Origin: Deltaproteobacteria bacterium
GTDB lineage: Bacteria > Myxococcota_A > UBA9160 > UBA4427
Reading direction: 5' to 3'
Assembly (NCBI GenBank): GCA_002691205.1
Contig: NZHD01000114.1
Coordinates: 62,001 to 126,000, forward strand
DNA: 64,000 nt
Shown piece by piece: positions 1 through 7,320 of this stretch. The notes under the pieces were generated by a model that was given only the letters and a program-made list of their open reading frames with translations, was not told the DNA's origin and searched no databases. Within the stretch, counting starts at the first letter, position 1; each line of letters begins with the position of its first letter. Both the position numbers and the translations under genes were made by a program.

Positions 1-62
1 TCATCGCGGAAGCATTCTGCGATCGCAACGGCACAAATTTCGGCTCGAGTGGCATCACTCAT
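1..62 (-). CDS. ipdB: IpdB-like CoA-transferase-family beta subunit, N-terminus only
   Basis: This is the first 20 codons of a gene that leaves the window on the left. The ATG at 62 overlaps the stop codon of the upstream IpdA-like gene in an ATGA arrangement, which implies translational coupling. The visible peptide begins MSDATRAEICAVAIAECFRD. IpdA and IpdB are always paired as a heteromer, so a beta subunit is expected at this place. The call rests mainly on position; the visible part is too short to identify alone. Confidence 0.6.
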   Translation of the reverse strand, partial: MSDATRAEICAVAIAECFRD

Positions 63-904
63 CGTGATTTTACAGCCTCCTGATATTCAGCTTCGCTGAC
101 TTCGAGATAGCGCTTTTTGAAAGCGGCCCATGCGTCTGGATCTTTTGCTGTGGACGCATATTCCTTTTGAAAGGCTTCGTCTCGACCATAGTCAGGCGTA
201 CATTCAGTAAAGTGCGCCCCGCCAGGCGCTTCGATGACGCCATCGACCATCAATCGATTGATGGAGACCGTATGAACGGAGCCTTCTTTTTGGAAGTCTT
301 GGGTTTCCACAATCTTTTCGCAGCTCATGAACCGGCGCTTAGCCGCATGGCAGAAGAGGTCATCAAAATAGGGATCAGGTCCAAGGAATTGGCCATTCCC
401 CGAGACATCCGCTCGATTCATGTGGATCAATGCGACATCAAGCTCAAGCGCCGGCATGGCAATCAACTCTTCGCCGTCTTGGTATGGGGAGCGAACCGTT
501 TTGAAATCTGGATTTACGCTTACAACGTCGGAGCCGAGGCCCGCTCGGACGGGAAGAAAGGGCAGTTTATGAGCGGCTGCGCGGAGTCCCCACTGGAGCA
601 TTCCTTCATCGAGTTCTCCAGCTTGAAAGCCACCGGCTTGTCGAGCTTGTCGGAAGTGAGGTTCCAGAGGGATGGAGTCGAGCGAGACGAACCCGTAGAT
701 GAGTTTTTTGACCTTGCCGTACTTACACAGAAGCCCCACATCGGGCCCTCCATAAGTCACGATGGTCAAGTCCTTCAAATCAGAGCGCAGGATTTCACGT
801 ACGAGGCTCATGGGTTTTCGCCGGGATCCCCAACCTCCGATCCCTATGGTCATCCCATCCTTCAACTCGGCGACGACCTCACGTTCTGTGGTTCGCTTGT
901 CCAC
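59..904 (-). CDS. ipdA: IpdA-like CoA-transferase-family ring hydrolase, alpha subunit
   Basis: This is a class I CoA-transferase fold protein closely resembling mycobacterial IpdA, which with IpdB opens the last steroid ring of a CoA thioester (COCHEA-CoA) in cholesterol breakdown. Seen: the N-terminal GIGGWGSRRKP block (about residues 21-31), the VTYGGPD and YGFVSLDS segments, LPFLPVRAGLGSD, DPYFDDLF and the EAPGGAHFT block. All are shared, as I recall them, with the steroid enzyme rather than with ordinary 3-oxoacid CoA-transferases. I chose the GTG at 904 because AAGGAG lies 5 bases upstream; an in-frame ATG at 937 would give 292 residues but has a badly placed ribosome site. The gene is coupled to ipdB. 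A different CoA-ester substrate is possible, because no other steroid genes are visible in the window. Confidence 0.85.
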   Translation of the reverse strand: MDKRTTEREVVAELKDGMTIGIGGWGSRRKPMSLVREILRSDLKDLTIVTYGGPDVGLLCKYGKVKKLIYGFVSLDSIPLEPHFRQARQAGGFQAGELDEGMLQWGLRAAAHKLPFLPVRAGLGSDVVSVNPDFKTVRSPYQDGEELIAMPALELDVALIHMNRADVSGNGQFLGPDPYFDDLFCHAAKRRFMSCEKIVETQDFQKEGSVHTVSINRLMVDGVIEAPGGAHFTECTPDYGRDEAFQKEYASTAKDPDAWAAFKKRYLEVSEAEYQEAVKSR

Positions 905-1074
905 TTGCTCTCCTTGGTCGTGGGGCCCGTGTCCCATTCCCTTTTATTTCTGAAGGTCGGCCGAGGCCTAGGTTCGGGCAGAAGTATTCGCAAAAGAAGC
1001 CGCTTAAAGAAGCTCCGAAGCGTACGCCCCTTGATGACGGGCGCACCCCCGGGGATATTTTTCCGCCGTTCTAT

Positions 1075-1100
1075 ACAGTAACGATACGTATCGTTTCTGT
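1075..1100. promoter_or_regulatory. Near-perfect 26-bp palindrome, candidate operator for ipdAB
   Basis: The core AACGATACGTATCGTT (1080-1095) is a perfect inverted repeat. It is extended on both sides by ACAG and CTGT, so 12 of 13 positions pair across the dyad. It lies about 170 bases upstream of the ipdA start, in the gap between two leftward genes. Size and symmetry fit a TetR-family dimer site (inference). I noticed no second copy in the window and no regulator gene beside it. Confidence 0.6.
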
Positions 1101-1169
1101 AAACGCCCGTAAAAACCTAGATAGAAGCTTGGGCCACACGGCGCATCTTCGAAGAATCGGCGGAGGCGC

Positions 1170-2000
1170 TCAACCGGTGAGGGCGGGGGGAACGCATTTG
1201 GACTCTTTGTCTTGAATCTGAACCCCGAGGGCCTCGGGGAGGGCGGTCTTCAAGTCGTTGATTCTCGATGCGTGCGAAGGGTGAGAGGACATCCACTCGG
1301 GAGGCTGAGCGTTGTTTTGGTCACTCATGTTTTGCCATAGCACGATGCTCTGGGTTGGGTCGAAACCTGCTTGGGCCATTAGGTGAAGCCCGAGTTGATC
1401 TGCCTCACTCTCGTGGGTGCGGCTAAAGGGAAGGAGCACTCCGTATTGCGTGCCCAAGCCCAGCGCAGCGAGGGTGGCTCGTCCACTCGGAGTTTCGGAA
1501 TCCACACTGACGGCTGCGACCGCCAAGCCCAACTGAGCCGCCATCTGCTGGGACATGCGTTCGTTTCCATGACGGGCTTGAACATGGCTTATTTCATGGC
1601 TGATGACGGCCGCGAGTTGGTCGGGCGTTTTCGCTACTTCGAGGAGTCCGGTGTGAACCCCGATGCGGCGGCCCGGTAGTGCGAAGGCGTTTGCACTGTC
1701 TTCCTGAAAGACGACGACTTCCCATCCGTTCTGCCACTCTGGATCGAGCCCGGCCGTCAAGGCGTTAGTAACGCATTGAACGTACTGGTTGATTTCTAAA
1801 TTCTCGGAAAGAGTTTGTTCTTGCTTCATCTTTTCGAAGGACTTTTGACCGAGATCACGCATCGCTTCTTGCGAAAATAGAGTGAGTTGACGCCGACCCG
1901 AGGGAGATGTCGCGCAAGTCATAGAAAAAAGGGCCAACCCTCCCATGAGGAGACCTTGAAGCCAGAACTTTTTTTGGAAGAGATAAGCCGGCGACTTCAT
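1170..2000 (-). CDS. M48-family zinc metalloprotease, membrane-tethered or lipoprotein
   Basis: This is a periplasmic M48 peptidase of the LoiP/BepA type, a family involved in outer-membrane quality control. The HExxH zinc motif is HEISH at residues 135-139, and the third-ligand region is SRTHESEAD at about 193-201. The N-terminus has a hydrophobic signal (about residues 12-28) ending SMTC, so Cys29 may be a lipid attachment site, though the lipobox is not canonical. At 276 residues it is the catalytic domain only; BepA-like TPR repeats are absent. AGGAGG sits 7 bases before the ATG. It stands between the ipd operator and recQ; I infer no shared function with either. Confidence 0.88.
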   Translation of the reverse strand: MKSPAYLFQKKFWLQGLLMGGLALFSMTCATSPSGRRQLTLFSQEAMRDLGQKSFEKMKQEQTLSENLEINQYVQCVTNALTAGLDPEWQNGWEVVVFQEDSANAFALPGRRIGVHTGLLEVAKTPDQLAAVISHEISHVQARHGNERMSQQMAAQLGLAVAAVSVDSETPSGRATLAALGLGTQYGVLLPFSRTHESEADQLGLHLMAQAGFDPTQSIVLWQNMSDQNNAQPPEWMSSHPSHASRINDLKTALPEALGVQIQDKESKCVPPALTG

Positions 2001-2032
2001 GGGAGAGCCTCCTAATTCCGATTTCGTGACGT

Positions 2033-3955
2033 TTATCTCGGGTGTCGTCGAACGATTTCCAGCAAACCGTCTCCGTAGCGTTCTGCTTTATTGGGGCCAA
2101 TGCCATTGGCCAGCTGGAGATTCAGGCGATCCTCAGGTCTTAGCCGAGCAATGTCGCGAAGTGCTCGATCGCTGGCGACTCGGTAGGGAGGGATGTGTTC
2201 TTCGCGAGCAACCTCAAGCCGGTGGTTCCGCAGTGCTTCAAAGAGGGTTGTGTCTGCGGGGTCCATGACGTCGGCCGTATGCGTTGAGTCGGGGCCCCGT
2301 GCCCTGGAACGAGTGCGTCCAGGCCGACTTAGCGGAGGCAGCAGGAGGCGAGCAGGTCTTTCGGCTTTCATGACGGCAATGCCGTTTTCGGTGAGGGCGA
2401 TGACGGGCTTTTCTCCTCCGAAGAAGTCCAGCCAGCCGGCGGTGATGCAGCGTCGGAGGAGTTGGGTGATCCACTCCTCATCGAACTGGTCAAGAATGCC
2501 GAACGTCGAGGTGTGGTGTAAGCCTCGTCTCTCAATTCGTGGATCTGATTTTCCACGGAGCAGAGCGACTGCGGCACTGAGTCCATACCGTCCATGAATA
2601 CGCGCGACTCCAGAAAGTGCTTTCCGAATAACAAGAGATACTTGTTCGGGATCATAGTCTTCACTGGCATCCCCTTCTCCGGCGAGCCGAAGGCAGACGT
2701 CGCATCGACCGCATCCCGAAAGCGTTTCTTCTTCATCACCGAAGTAGCGAAGAACGGCGTCGTGTCGGCAGCTTCCTCCCTCCGCGAAGCGCATGAGTTC
2801 AAGGAAAAGCCCCCAGCGGTGTCGAGCGGCCTCACTTTCAGACTCTTCTCCATGGCTGTCGCTTTGGGTGAGGAATCGTCTTCGAGCCATATCGCCCGGC
2901 GAAACCAGCATGAGTCCGAGAGCGTCCTCGCCATCTCTTCCGGCTCGCCCGACTTCTTGATAATAGGCCTCGATGGAGCCCGGAGGAGCGAGGTGCACTA
3001 CGGCTCTAACATCAGAGCGATCAATGCCCATCCCGAAGGCATTGGTGGCCACGACGACCTCGAGTTCTCCAGAGCTAAAAGCCGAATGAGTTGAGTCTCG
3101 AACCTCGGCTTCAAGCCCAGCGTGATAAGACTGAGTTCGCCAGCCTTTTTGAGTTAGCCGATCATTCTCGGCCTCGGTGGCTCGTCGGGTGGGGGAGTAG
3201 ACGATGACCGCGCCGGAGCCCGTCCCCGGAGATCCGAGTGCCTCGGCAAGGGCGTCATCGACCCAAGCCTCTCTTTCTTTTTTGTCCCGGACTTCATGGA
3301 CTCGGAGAGCAAGGTTGGGGCGGGCAAAGCCCTTTACCAATTGTTGAGTGTCGGAGGCCAATCCGAGTTTTTCGATGATTTCATCGCGGACCACCGGCGT
3401 GGCTGTCGCGGTACAGGCCATGATATGTCTGGGCTTGAGGTCAGCTAAGACACGCCCGATTTGCATGTATTCGGGTCTAAAATCGTGTCCCCATTCACTG
3501 ATGCAGTGTGCTTCATCGATGGCGATTAGGGGACAGTCGATTCGCGAGATTAAGTGTCTAAAGTCGGGCATCGCGAGTCGCTCGGGGGCCACGTAGGCTA
3601 ATTGGTAATCTCCTTGAGCGAGCTTCTGCAGGCGATGGCTCATCTCAGAGTCGGTGAGAGTTGAGGCTAGGAATGTGGCTGAGATACCCTGATGCTCCAA
3701 GCTTGAGACCTGATCTCGCATGAGCGAAATCAAAGGTGAAATGACGAAAGTCGTTCCGCCCAGTAAAAGTGCGGGGAGCTGATAACAAAGGCTTTTCCCG
3801 CCGCCTGTGGGCGCGACCAGAAGCAAGCGTTGTTCCGCAAAGAGGATTTCGATCGCTTCGCGCTGGCCCGCTTTGAAGGAGCTATGGCCCAGTTTCTCCA
3901 ATGCAGATTGGAGTTCCGGTGGGGCTTGGGTTTGAGGGCTGGGTCGGACTTCCAT
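2033..3955 (-). CDS. recQ: ATP-dependent DNA helicase RecQ
   Basis: This is a superfamily 2, 3'-5' DNA helicase used in recombination and replication repair. Domains in order: a helicase core with Walker A APTGGGKS (48-55), DEAH (147-150) followed by the RecQ signature CISEWGHDFRPEY, and motif VI YYQEVGRAGRDG. Next comes the zinc-binding segment with cysteines in CRHDAVLRYFG and SGCGRCDVC, a winged-helix RQC region, and a C-terminal HRDC domain after a basic proline-rich linker (about 540-560). At 640 residues it is slightly longer than E. coli RecQ. GGAG precedes the ATG by 4 bases. It appears to be monocistronic. Confidence 0.96.
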   Translation of the reverse strand: MEVRPSPQTQAPPELQSALEKLGHSSFKAGQREAIEILFAEQRLLLVAPTGGGKSLCYQLPALLLGGTTFVISPLISLMRDQVSSLEHQGISATFLASTLTDSEMSHRLQKLAQGDYQLAYVAPERLAMPDFRHLISRIDCPLIAIDEAHCISEWGHDFRPEYMQIGRVLADLKPRHIMACTATATPVVRDEIIEKLGLASDTQQLVKGFARPNLALRVHEVRDKKEREAWVDDALAEALGSPGTGSGAVIVYSPTRRATEAENDRLTQKGWRTQSYHAGLEAEVRDSTHSAFSSGELEVVVATNAFGMGIDRSDVRAVVHLAPPGSIEAYYQEVGRAGRDGEDALGLMLVSPGDMARRRFLTQSDSHGEESESEAARHRWGLFLELMRFAEGGSCRHDAVLRYFGDEEETLSGCGRCDVCLRLAGEGDASEDYDPEQVSLVIRKALSGVARIHGRYGLSAAVALLRGKSDPRIERRGLHHTSTFGILDQFDEEWITQLLRRCITAGWLDFFGGEKPVIALTENGIAVMKAERPARLLLPPLSRPGRTRSRARGPDSTHTADVMDPADTTLFEALRNHRLEVAREEHIPPYRVASDRALRDIARLRPEDRLNLQLANGIGPNKAERYGDGLLEIVRRHPR

Positions 3956-4061
3956 GTCTCTCCGAGTCGAACGTAGAGGCTATTTTTAGCAGACCCGGAG
4001 CGTGAGCGGGATACTTGATCTTATCCCAAACTATGAGTGTCAAAAAACAAAGGAGATAAAA

Positions 4062-4472
4062 TTGGTCGAGATCAAGGTTGAGTACGAGGGGGAGCTCCAT
4101 AGTCGCGCTATTCATGGACCTTCACAGGCGGTCCTGCAAACCGATGCGCCGGTGGATAATCAAGGTCGAGGCGAGGCGTTCTCGCCTACGGATTTGTTGG
4201 CGGCCTCTTTGGGGACTTGCATGCTCACAGTTATGGGCATCTTGGCGAAACGTCAAGGGTGGTCACTTGAGGGCGCGCGGGCTCAAGTCCGAAAGCACAT
4301 GGTCGAGAGCCCAGAGCGACGAGTTGGCCGTCTGGAAGTGGAGTTATCGTTTCCTGTTGGAATCCCAGAATCGGCGCGTCCGTTGTTGCTTCGAGCCGCC
4401 GATACCTGTCCCGTGAAGCAGAGTCTCCATTCAGCCATTGAAATTGAAGTACAGGACCATTGGGACGCCTGA
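4062..4472 (+). CDS. OsmC-family peroxiredoxin-like protein
   Basis: OsmC/Ohr-fold proteins reduce organic peroxides through a cysteine pair. Here one cysteine is in LAASLGTCMLTVMG and the second in AADTCPVKQSLH, the expected family spacing. I start the gene at the TTG at 4062, which has AGGAG 6 bases upstream; the longer in-frame reading from 4002 would add 20 residues with no ribosome site and no family counterpart. The resulting 136 residues match the normal family length. The gene diverges from recQ across a short intergenic stretch. The substrate is unknown. Confidence 0.88.
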   Translation: MVEIKVEYEGELHSRAIHGPSQAVLQTDAPVDNQGRGEAFSPTDLLAASLGTCMLTVMGILAKRQGWSLEGARAQVRKHMVESPERRVGRLEVELSFPVGIPESARPLLLRAADTCPVKQSLHSAIEIEVQDHWDA

Positions 4473-4509
4473 CTCGTCATGGCGGCTCTGAGGTGTAAGG
4501 GGAGGCGCT

Positions 4510-4806
4510 TTAATCCGCGCTCTTTGGAAATACGGTCAGAGTCTCAAAGACATCGATGGTTTTAAATACGCCCTGGGTGAAGTAAGGGTCGGATTCTGCG
4601 ATGGCGCGAGCCGCCTCGAGGCTCTCGGCCGTCAAGATGATGACGCTGCCACAGGGGAGACTGGCTTCGTCGCGCAAGGGCCCCCCAAAAACGACACGTT
4701 GATTTTCATCAAGTGCGGTGAGGTGAGCGATGTGCTGGTCACGTATGGTCTTTCGGAGCTCAGCTCCTTGCTCTCCGTCGCGGCCAATGTAGATATAAGT
4801 GTTCAT
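4510..4806 (-). CDS. YciI-like (YCII-related) small protein
   Basis: This is a 98-residue ferredoxin-like-fold protein of the YCII family, whose biochemical role is mostly unknown. Seen: the N-terminal strand TYIYIGRDG, the conserved DQHIAHL stretch carrying the family histidine, GGPLRDE, GSVIILTAESLEAARAIAESDPY and a terminal strand. The start at 4806 is favoured over the ATG at 4818 because GGAG lies within the latter's second codon, 6 bases before the ATG at 4806. It converges with the OsmC-family gene and is separated from the upstream amt gene by a strong terminator, so it needs its own promoter in the short gap. Confidence 0.85.
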   Translation of the reverse strand: MNTYIYIGRDGEQGAELRKTIRDQHIAHLTALDENQRVVFGGPLRDEASLPCGSVIILTAESLEAARAIAESDPYFTQGVFKTIDVFETLTVFPKSAD

Positions 4807-4846
4807 GGTGTGCTCCATTTTTTAGCGATCATACCGGGCTGAACAA

Positions 4847-4884
4847 AAAAGCGCCCCACGATCTTTTGATCGAAGGGCGCTTTT
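4847..4884 (-). terminator. Rho-independent terminator downstream of the ammonium transporter
   Basis: AAAAGCGCCC (4847-4856) pairs with GGGCGCTTTT (4875-4884), with an inner CGATC/GATCG stem closed by a TTTT loop. The A and T tracts on the two flanks make it bidirectional in principle. It lies 18 bases after the amt stop, so its evident job is to end the leftward amt transcript. Confidence 0.9.
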
Positions 4885-4902
4885 AGGAGTACGGAATTCC
4901 GA

Positions 4903-6207
4903 TTAGTTAGGAGCTCCGTAGGCCGTTTCTGAGTGTTGCGAGAGGTCAAGGCCCTCATGCTCGTCATCATCGGACACACGTAGGTCGCCCATGATGGCTT
5001 TCATGATGAGCAGGATGATGAAAGTGAGCCCACAAGCGTAGACGGCTGTAAACAGAACGCTTCCGAGTTGAATCATCAGTTGTACTCCCTGATGGAGTCC
5101 CTCCTCCACGGCCCAAGGCGCGAGAAAGAGCGCTGTGGCGAGTGCGCCCCAGGCGCCGCCTATCCCATGGACGCCAAAGACGTCGAGAGAGTCGTCATAT
5201 CCGAGCTTGGGCTTCACAATCGTGACGAAAAAATAACAAAAGACAGAGGCGCCCAGCCCAATCCAAATGGCTCCGCCCGGTCCCACGAAGGCGCAGGCGG
5301 GTGTAATGGCGACGAGTCCCGCGACCGCCCCAGTAGCAGCGCCGAGTTGGGTGGGTTTACCACGATGAATCCATTCGATCATGGCCCAGAAAAAGACGGC
5401 CGAAGCCGCAGCCGTTTGAGTAGTCAGGAAGGCGAGGCCAGCCGTGCCATCCGCGGCCAATTCGCTGCCGGCATTGAAGCCAAACCATCCTACCCAGAGA
5501 AGGGCGGCTCCGATCATGGTAAAGGGGAGACTGTTGGGGTGCATCTGCTCTCGCCCATATCCGAGACGTTTTCCGAGGTAGAGGCAGGCGACCAAGGCAG
5601 AGAAGCCGCTCGACATATGTACGACGAGCCCGCCTGCAAAATCGAGTGCGCCCCATTCTGAAATCAAACCGCCACCCCAGACCATGTGAGCGAGGGGCAC
5701 ATAGACAAGGAAAAGCCAGACGGTGATGAAAATAAGGTAGGCACTGAATCGCATTCTTTCCGCAAAGGCGCCGAGCATAAGAGCCGGTGTGATGATGGCG
5801 AACATGCCCTGAAACATGACAAAGACATAGGTGGGGATAGTACCGGAGACAGAGTCGGGGGTGATGCCGTTGAGCATGACCATGCTGAGGTCACCGATGA
5901 ATGCATTCCCCTCACCGAATGCGAGACTGTAACCGGCGATGACCCAAAGAAGCCCCATCAGTCCGGCGGACATCATACATTGCATCAGTACAGATAGAAT
6001 GTTTTTCCCTCTGACCAAGCCTCCGTAAAAAAGAGCAAGTCCAGGTAAAGTCATGAGAAGGACGAGGGCCGATGAAGTCAGCATCCAAGCTGTATCACCT
6101 GAGTTGATGGCGTCCTGCGCTGAAGCCACGCTGGGTAGAAGGACCAGAAGGATCGAAAGACTTATGAGACGCTTGGCGCTGAACTTGCTTTGCAGTTCGG
6201 CGTGCAT
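4903..6207 (-). CDS. amtB: Ammonium transporter (Amt/MEP/Rh family)
   Basis: This inner-membrane protein conducts ammonium. It has a signal peptide ending SVASA (residue 30), which is usual for AmtB, and then about 11 membrane helices. The twin pore histidines are visible in GGGLISEWGALDFAGGLVVHMSSG and in DVFGVHGIGG. The phenylalanine gate region (FVMFQGMFAIITPALMLGAFAERM) is also present. The cytoplasmic tail after the last helix ends GLDLSQHSETAYGAPN. GGAG stands 6 bases before the ATG. No glnK lies beside it, although amtB and glnK are usually paired, so PII control must come from elsewhere. Confidence 0.95.
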   Translation of the reverse strand: MHAELQSKFSAKRLISLSILLVLLPSVASAQDAINSGDTAWMLTSSALVLLMTLPGLALFYGGLVRGKNILSVLMQCMMSAGLMGLLWVIAGYSLAFGEGNAFIGDLSMVMLNGITPDSVSGTIPTYVFVMFQGMFAIITPALMLGAFAERMRFSAYLIFITVWLFLVYVPLAHMVWGGGLISEWGALDFAGGLVVHMSSGFSALVACLYLGKRLGYGREQMHPNSLPFTMIGAALLWVGWFGFNAGSELAADGTAGLAFLTTQTAAASAVFFWAMIEWIHRGKPTQLGAATGAVAGLVAITPACAFVGPGGAIWIGLGASVFCYFFVTIVKPKLGYDDSLDVFGVHGIGGAWGALATALFLAPWAVEEGLHQGVQLMIQLGSVLFTAVYACGLTFIILLIMKAIMGDLRVSDDDEHEGLDLSQHSETAYGAPN

Positions 6208-6311
6208 TTTTTTCTCCTACCGTTCACGATTCAAGGTTGTCCGGGTGAGGGCAATGTGGATCGAAAGTCACTTGACTTCTTTTTGCCCGAGTGGGCGTAT
6301 CCATGCTCACC

Positions 6312-6336
6312 GGTAAGCTAGCGGTGTGCTCTTACC
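6312..6336. repeat. Inverted repeat upstream of the ammonium transporter
   Basis: GGTAAG at 6312-6317 and CTTACC at 6331-6336 are perfect 6-base arms separated by 13 bases. They lie about 105 bases upstream of the amt start. The repeat could be a regulator site for nitrogen control or chance. I found no clear sigma-54 type element in the same gap. Confidence 0.3.
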
Positions 6337-6370
6337 TTAGGCAAGGGCTATCTCGGTAGATTGGAGTGTG

Positions 6371-6421
6371 CTTAAAGCGGCACAGTTGGTCTCTGAATGC
6401 GCCGTTGCTGTGCTTTTTAAG
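6371..6421 (+). terminator. Hairpin with T-run between SDR and amt genes
   Basis: GCACAG (6380-6385) pairs with CTGTGC (6408-6413), and the flanking CTTAAA and TTTAAG can extend the stem. A run of five T follows on the plus strand. The loop is long (22 bases). It lies just past the end of the leftward SDR gene, where a terminator is expected, but the T-run suits the opposite strand better, so the role is uncertain. Confidence 0.35.
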
Positions 6422-6460
6422 ACCTAGTCGCTTTAGGTTTTAATACTCAATTCATTGGAG

Positions 6461-7234
6461 CTAGAAAATCGAATAGCCGCCGTCAACTCGTAGGGTGTCT
6501 CCGGTGTGATAATCGGAAGCGGGAGAGGCTAGGTAGACGGCAATCCCACCCAGGTCGGCTGGCGTCCCCCAGCGTCTCGCAGGGATACGTTTAACGATGA
6601 GCCCAGAAAAGTCTTTGTTCTCGGAGGCGGCCAAGGTGGCATCGGTTTCGATCCATCCTGGTTGGACTGCATTCACTTGGACGCCGTATCGGGCCATCCG
6701 TCCCGAGTAGGCGCGGACCAGAGCCTCAACTCCCCCCTTGCTCGCCGCATAATGAGGTTGAGCGGGCGTGCTGGATAGGGCTGAGATTGACGAGATGGCC
6801 ACAAGCTTGCCTCCTCCCTCTCTCTCGGACATGTGGCTTCCCCACTCGCGGAAACATAGGAATGCGCCTTCAAGATTAGTCGCGAGGATCTCGCGAAATT
6901 CTTGCAACTCCATCTTGAGAGCGTCGCCTACACGACCAAATCCGGCATTGGCGAAGCCAATGTCGATGCGCCCGAAGTGCTCAAGAGTCTTCGCTGTCGC
7001 TTGGATGACTTCGTCTTCGTGGTCGACATTGCAGCGGAAGGCGCAGATCTCTGCACCTTCGGAAGCGAGGCGGTCGGCCGACTCTTGACCGGCTTCTTCG
7101 TCTCGTGCCCACAGGGCAATTTTTGCTCCGGCTTCAGATAGACTGCGTGCGAGTCCAAACCCGATTCCACGATTTCCGCCGGTCACGACGGCGACCCGAC
7201 CCGATAGATCGAACGGATTTTTACTGGGCTGCAT
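6461..7234 (-). CDS. SDR-family NAD(P)-dependent oxidoreductase
   Basis: This is a classical short-chain dehydrogenase/reductase of 257 residues. Seen: the cofactor motif TGGNRGIG (18-25), the NAG motif in FANAGFG, the catalytic serine in AISSISA, and the Tyr-Lys pair in HYAASKG. The C-terminal segment ASDYHTGDTLRVDGGYS is typical of FabG-like and gluconate dehydrogenase-like members. GAGGAG is 9 bases before the ATG. The substrate cannot be read from the sequence. It follows glpD on the same strand but with an 86-base gap, so co-transcription is possible and not shown. Confidence 0.9.
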   Translation of the reverse strand: MQPSKNPFDLSGRVAVVTGGNRGIGFGLARSLSEAGAKIALWARDEEAGQESADRLASEGAEICAFRCNVDHEDEVIQATAKTLEHFGRIDIGFANAGFGRVGDALKMELQEFREILATNLEGAFLCFREWGSHMSEREGGGKLVAISSISALSSTPAQPHYAASKGGVEALVRAYSGRMARYGVQVNAVQPGWIETDATLAASENKDFSGLIVKRIPARRWGTPADLGGIAVYLASPASDYHTGDTLRVDGGYSIF

Positions 7235-7320
7235 CGTATTTTTCTCCTCTACCCGAAGGCTCGTATTTTCAATCAGTTCGGTATGGGCGCACTTGAGTCT
7301 TGAGTCTTGTGGCTGTGGAA

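Noticed and set aside
167-1081. Long plus-strand open frame opposite ipdA
   Set aside because: It is a shadow of the well-supported ipdA gene on the other strand and contains no recognisable domain.
5068-5661. Plus-strand frame within the ammonium transporter
   Set aside because: It lies entirely antisense to amtB with a skewed, charged composition typical of a shadow frame.
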